Both the position numbers and the translations under genes were made by a program. A model generated the notes under the pieces. The model was not told the origin of the DNA and made no database searches. It was given only the letters and a program-made list of their open reading frames with translations. This document shows, in pieces, positions 10,320 through 20,879 of a DNA stretch of 64,000 nucleotides (position 1 is the stretch's first letter; each line of letters opens with the position of its first letter). The DNA lies in assembly GCF_030247195.1 (NCBI RefSeq), contig NC_080672.1, forward strand, positions 312,630,127 to 312,694,126. Direction: 5' to 3'. Source of the stretch: Topomyia yanbarensis (lineage: Eukaryota > Arthropoda > Insecta > Diptera > Culicidae).

Positions 10320-11628
10320 TACCGCCTTCGTCCTCTGCTGCTTCATCGTTGAGGTGCTCGTCATAGTACTGCTTCCACCTCTCAATCACCTCACACTCGT
10401 TTGTATGAAAGTTGCCGTCTAAGTCCCTGCACATATCGGCTTGCAGAACGTAGTCTTTGCCCAAATTGTTCAGCTTCTCGTAGAACTTCCAGGTGTCGTT
10501 TACGCGGTACAGTTGTTCCATCGCTTCGCGATCTCGTTCCTCCTGTTGGCGCTTCTTTTTCCAGCGGACCGAGGCTTGCCTGTTCCGTGCTTGTTTGTAT
10601 CGCTCCACATTCTGTCTTGTTCCGTGCTGCAGCATCCTTGCCCGTGCTGCATTCTTCTCTATTAACTGCTTACATTCGTCATCGAACCAGTCGTTTCCTC
10701 GACTCGGGATCGCTGTACCTAGTGCCGCTATAGCAGTACTTCCTATGGCGGAATGGAACTCCCTCCAGCCATCTTCAAGAGTAGTTGCGCCCAGCTGTTC
10801 TTCGGTGGGTAGTGCTGATTCCAGCCGCTGTGCGTACTCTTGGGCAACCCCGGCGTCCCGAAGTTGCGCGATGTTGGGCCTTGGCGTCCGACTACGACGA
10901 GTGTTGTACACCGTTGAGAGTTTTGAGCACATGCATACTGCAACTAGGTAATGGTCCGAATCTATATTCGTACTGCGGTAGGTACGAACGTTGGTGATAT
11001 CAGAGAAGAATCGCCCGTCGTGATCGATTTGGTTTTGGGTGCGTTGGTCAGGTGATCTCCAGGTGGCTTTGTGGATATCTTTGCGGGGGAAGAAGGTACT
11101 TCGAACTACCATGCCACGGGAGGCTGCGAAGTTCACGCATCGTTGGCCGTTGTCATTCGATTCGGTGTGCAAGCTGTTTGGCCCGATTACCGGTATAAAC
11201 ATTACCTCCCGTCCTACCTGAGCGTTCATATCACCGATGATGATTTTCACGTCCCGTTGCGTTGCGACGTCGTACACCTCCTCCAGCTTCGCATAGAACG
11301 CTTCCTTCTCGTCGTCGAGGCTCCCATCGTGTGGGCAGTGTACGTTGACGATGCTGTAGTTGAAGAAACGGCCTTTGATCCTCAACTTACACATCCTTGC
11401 GTTTATCGGAGTCCATACAATCACGCGTTGACGCATCCTACCCAGCACTACAAAGCCGGTTCCCAATGGTGCCACAAAGTTGCGTGGTTGGAGTTCGTCG
11501 TAGATTATCCTGTCGAAATCTGGAAAGCAGAGTGACCTGCAGTTCCATGTTCCGAGTATTCCAATCGCAGTCCTTATTTCGTCGCGTAGGTCTTTGCCGA
11601 TTGTTCCGATTCGTATTTTCTTCTGCAT
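10320..11628 (-). pseudogene. RTE APE-type endonuclease domain
   Basis: This is the N-terminal part of the RTE polyprotein: the start methionine at 11628, 'GTWNCRSL' near residue 27, 'IVNVHCPHDG', 'IIIGDMNAQVG', 'RSTFFPRKDIHKATW', 'RTQNQIDH' and 'DSDHYLVAV'. These are the successive APE-endonuclease motifs (Asn, Asp/Asn, Asp/His) used to nick host DNA. The region between GTWNCRSL and GTGFVV is short and lacks the usual catalytic-glutamate motif, suggesting an internal deletion. Two or three residues also appear missing after NQIDH. A long linker rich in R/Q/E follows. The frame then runs into the inserted DNA element and picks up about 16 foreign residues before a stop at 10264. Confidence 0.85.
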
Positions 11629-11800
11629 TGTTCGTAACGGTTAGTTTTCGAGGGCGGCTTGTTGGGCCTTCCCTAACCCCCTGTCTCTCCGGAGGACCAT
11701 CATGTCAGTTCTATTTAGAGTCCCACGCTGACACGAGGACGATAATCAGCCGCCCCTAACATGGATAACAGACGCTGTTTTGAGCCGCCCCTAACATGGG
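11629..11800 (-). other. RTE 5' UTR with a duplicated motif
   Basis: Upstream of the endonuclease start, 'agccgcccctaacatgg' occurs twice (about 11748 and 11782), each followed by a related 'a(t/c)a(a/g)...gacgct' sequence. The second RTE fragment at 57420-57480 has a matching 'gggcggctta' stretch, so this is element 5' UTR. A promoter role is possible but not shown. Confidence 0.5.
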
Positions 11801-12690
11801 CAAAAGACGCTCGGGTGGACTCACCCTCCGAAAAGAGGAGGCCCCCTTCCCTGTCAGCATACGACTATGGTCCCACCGGGGTTGGTTACCCGATCTTTCC
11901 TATGGTTACTCGTACCCTAGCTGGCACCGCGGTGAGGTAGGGATAGCAGTTACTCGACAAGAGGCTAAGGACCACTGTGGCGAACCACAGTTATATTACG
12001 TCTATATTACGGACTGCCCAGTCATTTACCAACCGAATTCGTCGAGCAATTGCTCCGGTGCAAATGGGAATATCTTTACGTGCTACTGCTCGTGATTTTG
12101 ACATTACTTAGGCGGTCGGATTTGCTCCACCTGTTTTGAAAACAGCAAAATTGAACTTTTTCGTAAACCGCTTGTATCGCAAAATTTTCCCAAAATGTGA
12201 ATAAAATGCTATGTATTGAAAGTTGCGCAGATGTCTAACCTTTAATTTGGTAGGGTAAAGTGCCTATTTTCACCATACTAAGCAAGGTGCCTCACTAATT
12301 CGTTAATTTCTTACCCTACAATCAATGGAATGCGTTAAAATTGACATCAACAGCTTTGCTTCGTTGTTAAGAACCAATTTAATAACACAAATGCGTTGAA
12401 AACAGTTAAATTCTCCTGTTTGAGCGCAACAAAACCTCAAATCGAGTGCCCCTATTGTTGCGCTACCATTTGGCTCAATGCGTTGAACAAAGATGGCGGA
12501 CACTGCTCTAACCAACGGCTTCATATAGGTAGCGTGATAATAGAAACATGGCGCAAATAGGCTCATCACCCTATATAAAACGATCCGATGTAAAATGAGC
12601 ATTTTACAGCCAAAACCATTTACTAGGTCGGATTTGCCCCAGCTTAATCAAATTAATTTTCAAAAATGGTGCATTTTTAAACAAAAATCG
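11800..12690. other. Non-coding stretch with repeat fragments
   Basis: 'ggtcggatttgc(t/c)cca' appears at about 12115 and 12629, hinting at an element between them. A short imperfect inverted repeat with 'gtagggtaa' and 'ttaccctac' lies at about 12250-12320. No gene is supported. Confidence 0.4.
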
Positions 12691-12905
12691 TTCATAACTT
12701 TTCAAATAGACGAGTTAATAACTTTGTTACTTCAGCAAAAAAATGTGCCATACAAAGTTCTAAAAGTGCTGCAAACAAAGTATTTACGATAAATCAATGT
12801 ATGAAATAACAAAAGAAAATCAATTGAGAAATAGTCAATATGTGTCATAATGCCGAAAGTCACGGGAATACTATTGGTTATGTGTCACTTTTTGAGTTTA
12901 TAATA
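12690..12905 (+). repeat. Interspersed repeat, inverted partner of 15080-15345
   Basis: The block 'cataacttttcaaatagacg ... aagtatttacgataaat' and on to 'tatgtgtcactttttga' matches the reverse complement of 15080-15345 in order, with moderate divergence. The two copies bracket the element at 13380-15041 without adjoining it. Confidence 0.65.
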
Positions 12906-13379
12906 GTGTTAATAGTACTATGGTAAATTCTAAATAAAAGTTATCTATTACATGGCCAATAAAGCAAGTACTATCAACATGCATTATAGAAATGCTATGG
13001 AATTATGCTTTATGGGTTATTTTGCCAGTTTGCGGTTAGCGATTTTCAGACCTGTTACATTCATTTGTTTCGAAGTAACAAAGAATTGAGAACCTTACCT
13101 TAACTTGCTGACACTCGACAGCCATCATTATAATCGATATTTAATTTATACTACAAACATTGCAAAAATATTGGAAAAGTATACAATAATTTCCGCTGCT
13201 ATGAATAACAAACTCATTTCAAGCTTTCATTTTAAGAAAACAAGACATGAACAAAAGCATTTTCTTTCTAGCACTCGTTTTGAGCACAGGTTAGAACTAA
13301 AACGGATTAACTTGAGTGGGCATAGATAACTTTTGTTGGCCCATTTAGATTTAATGATAGTTGGCAATTGACACTACTG

Positions 13380-15041
13380 CACAGTGGCACGACTTAGAAC
13401 AAAAGGTGGACTAAAGTCCAAACTTTTCCGTGTCGGTTCATATAGGACGTTTTTATGTAATTTTGGTACGCTGAATTCGTTTTCGATATTAAAACATTTC
13501 AAAAATGAACATTTACTATTCATTAGGGTGTCTCAAAAAAAAATTTTTTTTCTAGATCGTTCTTAAAATTTGTGTATGTTAATTTTCGTGTGCTAAATCG
13601 TTTTTGATATTAACATTTGCAAAAAAAAAAAATCATTATACATTAGGGTGGCTCAAAAATAATTATTTTGTTGTGAAGGTTCAAAAAAATTTTAAAGACA
13701 TTTTTGTGCGCTGAATTCCTATGTTGGTTGTAGAAAATAGAAATTAACTTTACTACTCATTAGAGTGGCTCAAAAGTAAATATTTTGTCTTTTATGAAGA
13801 TTTCTTTCAATTGTAATTTTGGAACTTATTAATTTATCCGTATTGAAACGAATTGATTCTCATTATGTGGCTTTAGAAATGACTATTATTTTTAGGGATC
13901 AAATAAGATGTGATCGACTAGTTTTGAAACGTTTAATTCATTAGTTACTTGGCATGAAAACTACATTTTTTTTCATTTTCAAAATAAACATTTTGAGCGT
14001 CTTAGTGGAATATTGATTTACATTCACTAATCAACAAGATGGTTAACGATTTTGTTTTCGCAGGTGTGTTTTAAGTTGCTTAGATTGCTTATTTCATACC
14101 TTAAATTAAAATAAATCCTTTTTTCGCGTATATGGTTCAGTTTGAAATGGTCTTATTTTATTAGGATAATATCGCATACCCTTAAGCTATATCAGCGCTA
14201 TGCAAACTCGGAAAAAATAGTCTCACCAAATGACTAGAACTGTGTTCACTCAATTTGACAGTTATTGCGTAAGTTAGCAAAAATAGTTCATGAAACATTT
14301 TATGACAGATTTCAAATGGTTGAAAATATTTACTGAATTTTAAACATTCTTAATTCCTTTACCACTTAAAAACCATACTTCCCATTCGGCTCCTTACTCT
14401 TGATCACTAGTAAAACCCTTGTAGATCATGCTCTAAATGCTATTTGAAAGTTGTGCATAAATTAGTGTCATTATTCTAGTCATAAAGTGAATATTCAAAT
14501 TAAATATCAGTAATAACCATGCGTCTCCATTCACAGTTTTTTCAAATTTTGACTGCTTATCGCAAGTTTTCGCAAAACTAGCATAGGCTCATTTTAAAGA
14601 GAAAATGAAAATCTTTCGAATGAGCATAGTGTGATCGCGGGCATTTACGGGCGTCGTTGTTGTTATCGCTTTAGAAGTTCGAATTCAATAAAAAATCATG
14701 ACAAACAGTTATCTAAACACTAACTAAACCAACTAGTGACTTATTTTTGGCAATTTTACGATGTAATTTTATCACACGGATAATTTTGGTGAAGTAATGC
14801 AATTCATAAAATCAACCGTTTCTTTGAAAAACGAGAATAACCTATGTAGTTCCTATGGTCAAATACAGCAAAAACACTTGAGTTATGCCCTTCAAAAAGC
14901 TGTCAAAATTTCATTTTGCATTCAAATCACCTAAAATCTCGCGAAAATGTCTCTGATGGCTCATCTGATACGAGAAAAATACTAGTGAGAATATCGCATA
15001 ACCTTCATATATGGACTTAAGTCCGGGCTCGTCCCACTGTG
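13380..15041. mobile_element. 1.66-kb TIR element with CACAGTGG ends and 5-bp duplication
   Basis: The left end begins CACAGTGGCACGA and the right end, read inward, CACAGTGGGACGA. Both carry 'ggact(a/t)aagtcca' about 18-28 bp further in. TACTG flanks both ends (13375-13379 and 15042-15046). The interior is AT-rich with no transposase, so it is non-autonomous. End sequence and duplication length fit Transib. The interior differs from the element at 8530-10319. Confidence 0.7.
13425..13790 (+). repeat. Three tandem units of about 119 bp
   Basis: 'cattag(g/a)gtg(g/t)ctcaaaa' ends successive units at about 13521, 13641 and 13758. Each is preceded by 'tttttgtgcgctgaatt'-like and 'gaaa(a)t...ttaacattt' sequence. 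This is a decayed tandem array within the left part of the 13380-15041 element. The rest of that element (13800-15000) shows nothing recognisable. Confidence 0.65.
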
Positions 15042-15079
15042 TACTGTAAATCCACGCAATCATTTAGATGTACGGAAGA

Positions 15080-15345
15080 CTGTTCTTTCAAAAAGTGACA
15101 CATATTCAACAGAATTGCCGGTGGCTTTCAGCATTATCATACAAATCAACTATTTCTCTGTTGGTTGACCGTAAGAGATTGAACGATGAGAACGTGACCC
15201 CTAAAATCACTATTTGTCATTTACCATTTCGTACATGCATTTATCGTAAATACTTTGTTCACAGCTCTTTTAGAACTTTATATGGTGCATATTTTTACTG
15301 AAAAAAAGTTATTATCTCGTCTATTTGAAAAGTTATACAGGTTTT
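15080..15345 (-). repeat. Inverted copy of the 12690-12905 repeat
   Basis: Reads, on the minus strand, the same ordered phrases as 12690-12905: 'aacttttcaaatagacgag', 'aaagttctaaaag' and 'tgtgtcactttttga'. Non-coding. Confidence 0.65.
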
Positions 15346-15419
15346 TTGTTGAAAAACATACAATTTTCAAAAAATAATTAATTTTTTACAGAAATAACGC
15401 TTCCGCAGTTTTTTTTAAA

Positions 15420-15890
15420 CTAAAAACTAAAAAAGTTAGCATCTTTCAAATGAAATTAACAGATTGAAAATCTATTTGCAATCTTGGAAGATATATAGCT
15501 TTGAAAAAAAAACATTTTTGTGATGAAAATCGCCTGTAACTACACCAACAAAAGAGATAGAAACTTCATAGCTTCAGCAAAAATATGCATTTCTCAAAGC
15601 TCTGAAAATCTCTTGAACAAAGTATTTGCGAGAAATTAACACATAAAAAGACCTTACCTTAAATATTTAGAGATAGCCATATTGTTTCTTCAGAAATCTT
15701 GTTTCAATTTGATTGATTTATAACGTTGTAGAACATTATGTAGCTGAATTTTACACATCTAAAAAATCATAATTTGAACACTCTAACTACAAGGACCACC
15801 CTAATTAAACTAATTTAAAAAAATCGGCAAGAAAGTTCTAGGAAAGTTTGCCGAAGACATAGTATATCTAAATTCAACGGTTTGGGCGCA
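15420..15890 (-). repeat. Interspersed 'agggtgg' repeat, copy 2
   Basis: Inverted relative of 5930-6370, ending with 'gccgaagacatagtatatct'. Beyond it, 15890-16490 contains an AT-rich stretch with no gene, apart from the polyadenylation region of the cuticle gene. Confidence 0.7.
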
Positions 15891-16504
15891 AAGAGTTTTG
15901 TCTTCCTAAACGCAGCTTCGGGACCATAGTGCAATGTTTGAAGGTGTTTTTTATCATTGCAAAACGCAACTTTCCCGAAGAGTTCAAATAGCCGTGATTA
16001 TTTTGTAAAGAGTTATGGCTGATCTTGATTTTATTCTTGCCTGTTTTTGAACCCGCATAACTTCACTAAGGGTAAAAATTGTAATTATGTTACAAATTAT
16101 TTATAAAAGATACTCTTCTCTACAGCTTTGTCGAAGACGATCAAGCTCTATCTCTTTCGGTTCAAAAGTTAAATTTTCCATAGCATACAATGATAAATTA
16201 AAAAAATGTAATATTGCCAGACAATGTGGAATATGTAAACTCGCTTATACGGACAGTTTTGACTTGAATTATTAAGTACCCCAAAACGTTGTTTTGAAGC
16301 TCTATGCATCGGTAGATACAATATGTGAATGAAATAACGAAAAACGTATTTGTATTTGACATCCATTTGTTTTTTTTTATTATTTTATTTGCGTTTTTCA
16401 GCACAGGTGCGTCCTTTTTAACGATTGCATAATTTACATTCCATATATAAGCTAAAGTGTTGCAGTTATTTCGAAATTGTACATTTTTACAATAGTTTTG
16501 CAGT

Positions 16505-16510
16505 TTTATT
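16505..16510 (-). terminator. Polyadenylation signal of the cuticle gene
   Basis: AATAAA on the minus strand, 84 bases past the stop codon of the cuticular protein gene. No closer canonical signal was seen. Confidence 0.6.
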
Positions 16511-16593
16511 TCCGGTGAGCTAGATTGCGTTACTGGTAGGTCGTTCTCCGTTGAGGTCTACTTGAGACCACCGGTGTGCGCGTATATTTGTGT

Positions 16594-17553
16594 TTACTGT
16601 AGGTTGCGAGCCTTGGCTTCGGCCACAGCCTGCAGATGTTCGGCCTTAGCTTGGGCAACTTCGGGAGTATCCTGAACAGGTTCTGGCACGGCGACGGGAG
16701 CAGAACGAGCATTCACGATCAATGGAGCGAAGTTGGCCGAGGTATAGTAGGCAGGTGCACTGTAGGCGTAGGCGTACGATGGAGCTGGCACGTTCACAGC
16801 GTAAGTGGTGACTGGGGCAGCACTGTACTGAATAGCGGCAGTAGGGATGTTGTGGGTGTATGTGGAATAGGCAAAGGATGCTGGAGCTTTGACCTCAACA
16901 GTTGGTGCTGCAATTGGGGCAGCATATGTGGAAATGGCCACAGGTTGTGGTTTCAGGGAAACAGTAGAAGTGGAGTAGGAGAAACCAGATGCAGGAGCGT
17001 AGGCAATAGTTGGGACGGCAGCGTTGTAGGTGGTGATTGGAGTAATAGCGGCAACCGGGGCAGAGTTCACAACAACGGAGGCTGGTTCTGCGGCATCTGC
17101 CTCATCAGCAGCGCTATTACGTGCTTTCACTTCCTCAACAGCGGCCAAATGTTCAACCTTAGCTTGGGCGACTTCGGGAGTATCCTGGACTGGTTCAGGA
17201 GCAGCTCGGGTCTCAACTGGAGCAACTGGCAAGTTACTGGCCTCGGCGCGGAAACCATTAGCGGCATCAGCGGTATAGCTAACGGTTTGCACTTTGTTGT
17301 CAGCATCCAGGAATGTGTACGATCCACGAGTCACTCCATCCAGAGACTTGGTCTCCGTCTTCGCGGAAAGTCCTCCACTATATCCATATGAGTATTGACC
17401 TAGTTCATCCTGTGCGTGAAATTGGCTGGTCACTTCCGCTGGGGCAGCGATGTATGTCGTAGCTGGGATGGTAGCGTAAACCTGCTGCGTTAACACCGAT
17501 GGAGCAGCAGTGGCAACAGCCAGCAGAGATGAGACCACGATAAACACTTTCAT
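16594..17553 (-). CDS. Cuticular protein, Rebers-Riddiford (CPR) family
   Basis: A secreted structural protein of the insect exoskeleton that should bind chitin. It has 319 residues in one exon. Residues 1-16 form a signal peptide (MKVFIVVSSLLAVATA, likely cut before APS). The Rebers-Riddiford domain spans about residues 44-112: an aromatic stretch 'GQYSYGYSGG', then 'DGVTRGSYTFLDADNK', 'VSYTADAANGF' and a closing 'NLPVAP'. The remainder is Ala/Pro/Val/Tyr-rich low-complexity sequence ('SYAYAYSAPAYY'), as in many cuticle proteins. The motif 'EPVQDTPEVAQAK(V/A)EHL' occurs twice, at about 120-136 and near the C-terminus, with near-identical DNA. The start is supported by the signal peptide and a TATA box about 100 bp upstream. 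Whether it is RR-1 or RR-2 is not certain. No neighbouring cuticle gene is in the window. Confidence 0.92.
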   Translation of the reverse strand: MKVFIVVSSLLAVATAAPSVLTQQVYATIPATTYIAAPAEVTSQFHAQDELGQYSYGYSGGLSAKTETKSLDGVTRGSYTFLDADNKVQTVSYTADAANGFRAEASNLPVAPVETRAAPEPVQDTPEVAQAKVEHLAAVEEVKARNSAADEADAAEPASVVVNSAPVAAITPITTYNAAVPTIAYAPASGFSYSTSTVSLKPQPVAISTYAAPIAAPTVEVKAPASFAYSTYTHNIPTAAIQYSAAPVTTYAVNVPAPSYAYAYSAPAYYTSANFAPLIVNARSAPVAVPEPVQDTPEVAQAKAEHLQAVAEAKARNLQ

Positions 17554-17624
17554 ATTTGATAATACTTTAAACGTTAGCGCTGCTGGTATACCAGTACTCG
17601 CTTTTGCGGAGGATTGAACACGAT

Positions 17625-17660
17625 TGATGCCTTGAGAGTCGAATTACTGGACTATTTATA
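17625..17660 (-). promoter_or_regulatory. TATA box and initiator of the cuticle gene
   Basis: TATAAATAG on the minus strand at 17652-17660, followed about 35 bases downstream by an initiator-like TCAATC around 17622-17627. This places the likely transcription start about 70 bases before the ATG at 17553. Strong TATA boxes are common in developmentally pulsed cuticle genes. Confidence 0.65.
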
Positions 17661-17679
17661 CTGCTGTCCTATTTGTTCC

Positions 17680-19690
17680 ATCATACCGGCTTGGCATCCT
17701 TCGAGACATTTATTTTCACGTCGACAACGTTCTTGTTCTTCAGCATACTTTTGGCGATATCAATTTTAGTAGCGGAAAAAAAATTGAACCTGATACAATA
17801 AAAGTAGTCTTTAAACGTGATTTTTTGTGCAACTAGGTATTCCGCCTGATCGGAACCGGCTTCTCTGGTATTTGCGAGCACATACGTACTAAAGCGTATA
17901 AACATGCGTCAGACAGGATGGAAAAAAGGGTGGGATCAGAACATCTCTCTAGACTTCCCTTATCTGTAAACCGGTTGAAAGCACCAACCTGCAAACCAGT
18001 AGCTTAGAGAAACACGAAACAATGGCTAAATTAACTCTTCGGCCTGGCCGCAACAACCTTGCTACATATCTCACATATTATTCGCGTCTATGCTATCTAT
18101 AAATATTCCGGATTGTCTTTGAAGTTCAAGTATCCCAGACAAGCCCATGCGTGGTGTAAAGCATGCGCGAAAAGTCAAAGTCGATTATCAACCTCTTTAT
18201 TCTTATTACAGAACTAGTTCAGCTTTCGCAGATGGATAATTATCCGTCGTCTCTTTTAGCTTAGTACCTGCCGATGGTTCCCTATAGCAACATGCGTATG
18301 GCAGGACGCAACACAACCGCAGAAAGAAACACAAAAAAAGCTCTGAAGATCCGGCCCTCACCTTGATCTGCTGCTTTCAGTGAGAACTGCTCTTACGGAG
18401 GTGGGCCTACAGGAGAAGCATAAAACCGGCAGCTGACAGAAAGGACATTTTTGTAGATTTTGCACTGCTGTGAGTGTAAGATTGCATCATTTATTTGTTT
18501 TGAAAGGGCATCAGAGATTGTTGACCATGATTCGGATGAGTTTATGTAGTTAATTATTTAGTAGGAAAGCTGTTTAATTTCTGAATGCGGACTGGTAAAT
18601 TGTTATTACAAAGGTAGTGACGTAGAATTATTCTGTCTAACTCTATATTTCGATTCTCGCTGGATATCACCAAAAATCTTGATTTAGGTACGTATGTTTT
18701 CATGCGCCTTCTACGACATGAATTTTTGGCCGGAAGCCAAGCGGGTTGAATTGAAGAGGTACGAAATAGGGTAACAATAGGTTCTACTGCCATAATAGGC
18801 AAATTACCCTACAACGTTTGTTGCTGTCTAAAAATAACAAATGCTGCCAAAGAAAATCACACGAATGAGTAGACAATTTGTAGATTTGTGAAAAATTGAG
18901 TTTCCACCAATCAAAAAAAAAAAGAAAAGGATGAGCGGTAAACTGCTTGGCGTGATAATGATCGCATATTCCAACCGCTGATTGGAAGTAATTGAATACC
19001 CTGAAAGATTCTGTTTATAGAAGAGGTACTTACTGGCACTTCTAAACGCGATAATGATAGAATTCTGCTAATAATTGTCATATGTTGAATTTTATTTCAT
19101 TGCTCATTGAAAACACTGTCCTTCGCACGTAGATACGCTAATATACGAGATCGCCAAATTCCTGTTTTGGGATTATTGAACACGACTCCACCGCTATCCT
19201 TCCGGTTCGAAGTTGTCAACCCACATCACTATTTCGAATAGGTAATGAACGAGCATATTTGACATACCCAAATACAAACTGGAATTAGAGAACTTCTGGA
19301 AATTTAATATATTGGAACGCCGACTAGGAGCACATCGCGTCGAAGCTAAGCAATACGTTTTATGTGATCTTATGCATTTACCTACGTTGCTCGGTGTCAT
19401 ATTTCAGCGTACAGTGTTTTAAAAGATCGTTTTCGTGCTCAAAATCAATAGCATCTAAACCGTTGATTTCAAAGATACAGTTTGTTCGGTTCGGTCGGTT
19501 TTGAATTATTCAGGCTGTTTGAAACACACAAAGCACATCAATTTTAAGAAACAAGGTGTACAAATGGTGGCCCTAGTTGGCTTTGGATGTGTGTGGCAAA
19601 GATCTATTTGGCGGAGCGTGCAGTCGCATTGAGGCGAGGAGGTATTTATGGAACATTGTTTGTCATGTTTGTTACTATTTCAATCAATGT
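17680..19690. other. Upstream flank of the cuticle gene, no gene seen
   Basis: Mixed-composition DNA with only short open frames (for example 17681-17905 and 18554-18802, minus), none resembling a known protein. 'ctataaata' at about 18097 could be a TATA box, but no coding sequence follows. A short inverted pair 'tagggtaa'/'ttaccctac' lies at 18770-18815. Confidence 0.5.
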
Positions 19691-20120
19691 ACCTTTAATT
19701 CACATTTTTACATTATAGAGCGAAAGATACCATTATACGATTTTTTACATTTCTTACAAAAGAAAGGTATAGGATTCGCTCAAGCTTTAAAAACGTTTTG
19801 CGAGGCCCGAGTTTCATATACCAATCGACTCAGCTCGACAAATTGAGACAATGTCTGTATGTGTGTATGTGTGTATGTATGTACAAAATGTCATGTAATT
19901 ATCTCAGCAATGGCTGAACCCATCTTAATGAAACTAGTGTCAAATGAAAGGACTAACGTGACTATTTGATACCATTATTTTTGTTTTTCGATATGTTGTT
20001 TGCTTTCCGAGATATTGTTGATTTTGTCAAAACAAAGTGAATAACTTTGCAACAAGGTGACAGCATTGCGCAAACTAGTTAGAAAGCTTATGAAAATACC
20101 TTTCTAACAAGCTATAGATT
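19690..20120 (+). repeat. Interspersed repeat family P with (TGTA)n
   Basis: Contains 'agaaaggtataggattcgct', 'gaggcccgagtttcatatac', 'cgactcagctcgaca', a tgtgtatg microsatellite (19856-19883) and then 'atctcagcaatggctgaacc'. Copies in inverted orientation are at 23400-23600 and 37780-38000. It is related to family Q at 25.8-27.9 and 36 kb. The repeat is short, non-coding and dispersed, so it could be a SINE-like or MITE-type unit. Confidence 0.7.
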
Positions 20121-20600
20121 GCCAAAATCCGTTCACGAGCGGCGAAGATATAAAACATTTTGTATTTTTATTCCTCGCTTACCACTTTCCACTATCTAAA
20201 AATGAGACCGTTACATACAGAATATGGCTTTACTGATGTTTTAGAGGCTAAACTAAACCGATTTTGAATATTGGGGTATGGAAACGCATCTACGTGATTC
20301 AAGGAATTCGTTTCTAAAAACGTTCTGTGAATTACCTCAATAATATATAAATTATTTCTCAAAAATTAATATGTAAGTTTTCTTCAAAGACAAAATAATT
20401 TGTAAGTTGACCTCATAGTGAAATTTTTTCTAGAGTTTATGTATTTATCCCTTGAATAAGGCGTTGCGTTCAACCGTAAGGTAGATGATGGGGGGTATAT
20501 TAATTCATAGATCACCAAGTAATCAACCTAGTAGTGAGATAAAAGATTTCTCATATAATTATAGTCGTAGGATCAGCGAGAGCAGCTGTATTTTGTATCT
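20120..20600. other. AT-rich spacer, no gene seen
   Basis: No open frame or repeat is recognised before the CT microsatellite. Confidence 0.5.
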
Positions 20601-20617
20601 CACTCTCACTTACTCTC

Positions 20618-20702
<85 letters not shown>

Positions 20703-20727
20703 TACTTTCTCTCTCTTGCTCTTTCTT

Positions 20728-20778
<51 letters not shown>

Positions 20779-20792
20779 CTCTCTCTCTCTCT
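20600..20792 (+). repeat. (CT)n microsatellite
   Basis: About 190 bp of almost pure CT dinucleotide with occasional 'tttc' and 'actc' interruptions. The long serine/leucine open frame across it is an artefact of the repeat. Confidence 0.95.
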
Positions 20793-20879
20793 ACCTCCGT
20801 TCCTTCGTGTTCGTGGTAACTGTCACGACTCAAATCTTTCTTGCTGCTTCTCTATCCATTTCTAAGTTGTTCGATAAGA

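Larger units (their letters stand above)
6945..11800 (-). mobile_element. RTE-clade LINE, degraded and interrupted
   Basis: Minus-strand order is 5' UTR (about 11800-11629), APE endonuclease (11628-10320), start of reverse transcriptase (8524-8336), reverse transcriptase C-terminus (7820-7083), then a 3' end at about 6950. That end shows short GGTAA repeats ('taccttacctta' on the plus strand), as RTE elements commonly do. Two insertions break it: a 1.79-kb DNA element at 8530-10319 and a smaller unknown segment at 7955-8335. Several reverse transcriptase motifs are missing. A second fragment of a related element lies at 56275-57480. Confidence 0.8.

Noticed and set aside
8525..10324. Calling the 1.79-kb element a plain Tc1/mariner insertion with TA duplication
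   Set aside because: It would leave an unexplained extra CCG on the left, and the second copy sits in AGGCG with no TA, so a 5-bp duplication is the simpler reading.
10401..10951. Plus-strand frames of 110-152 codons
   Set aside because: These are antisense to the RTE endonuclease reading frame.
16636..17391. 251-codon plus-strand frame, glycine/serine/tryptophan-rich
   Set aside because: It is the antisense of the cuticle protein gene; the minus-strand frame has the signal peptide, chitin-binding domain, TATA box and poly(A) signal.
20485..20865. 126-codon serine/leucine-rich open frame
   Set aside because: It is produced entirely by the CT microsatellite and has no start context, splice sites or protein similarity.
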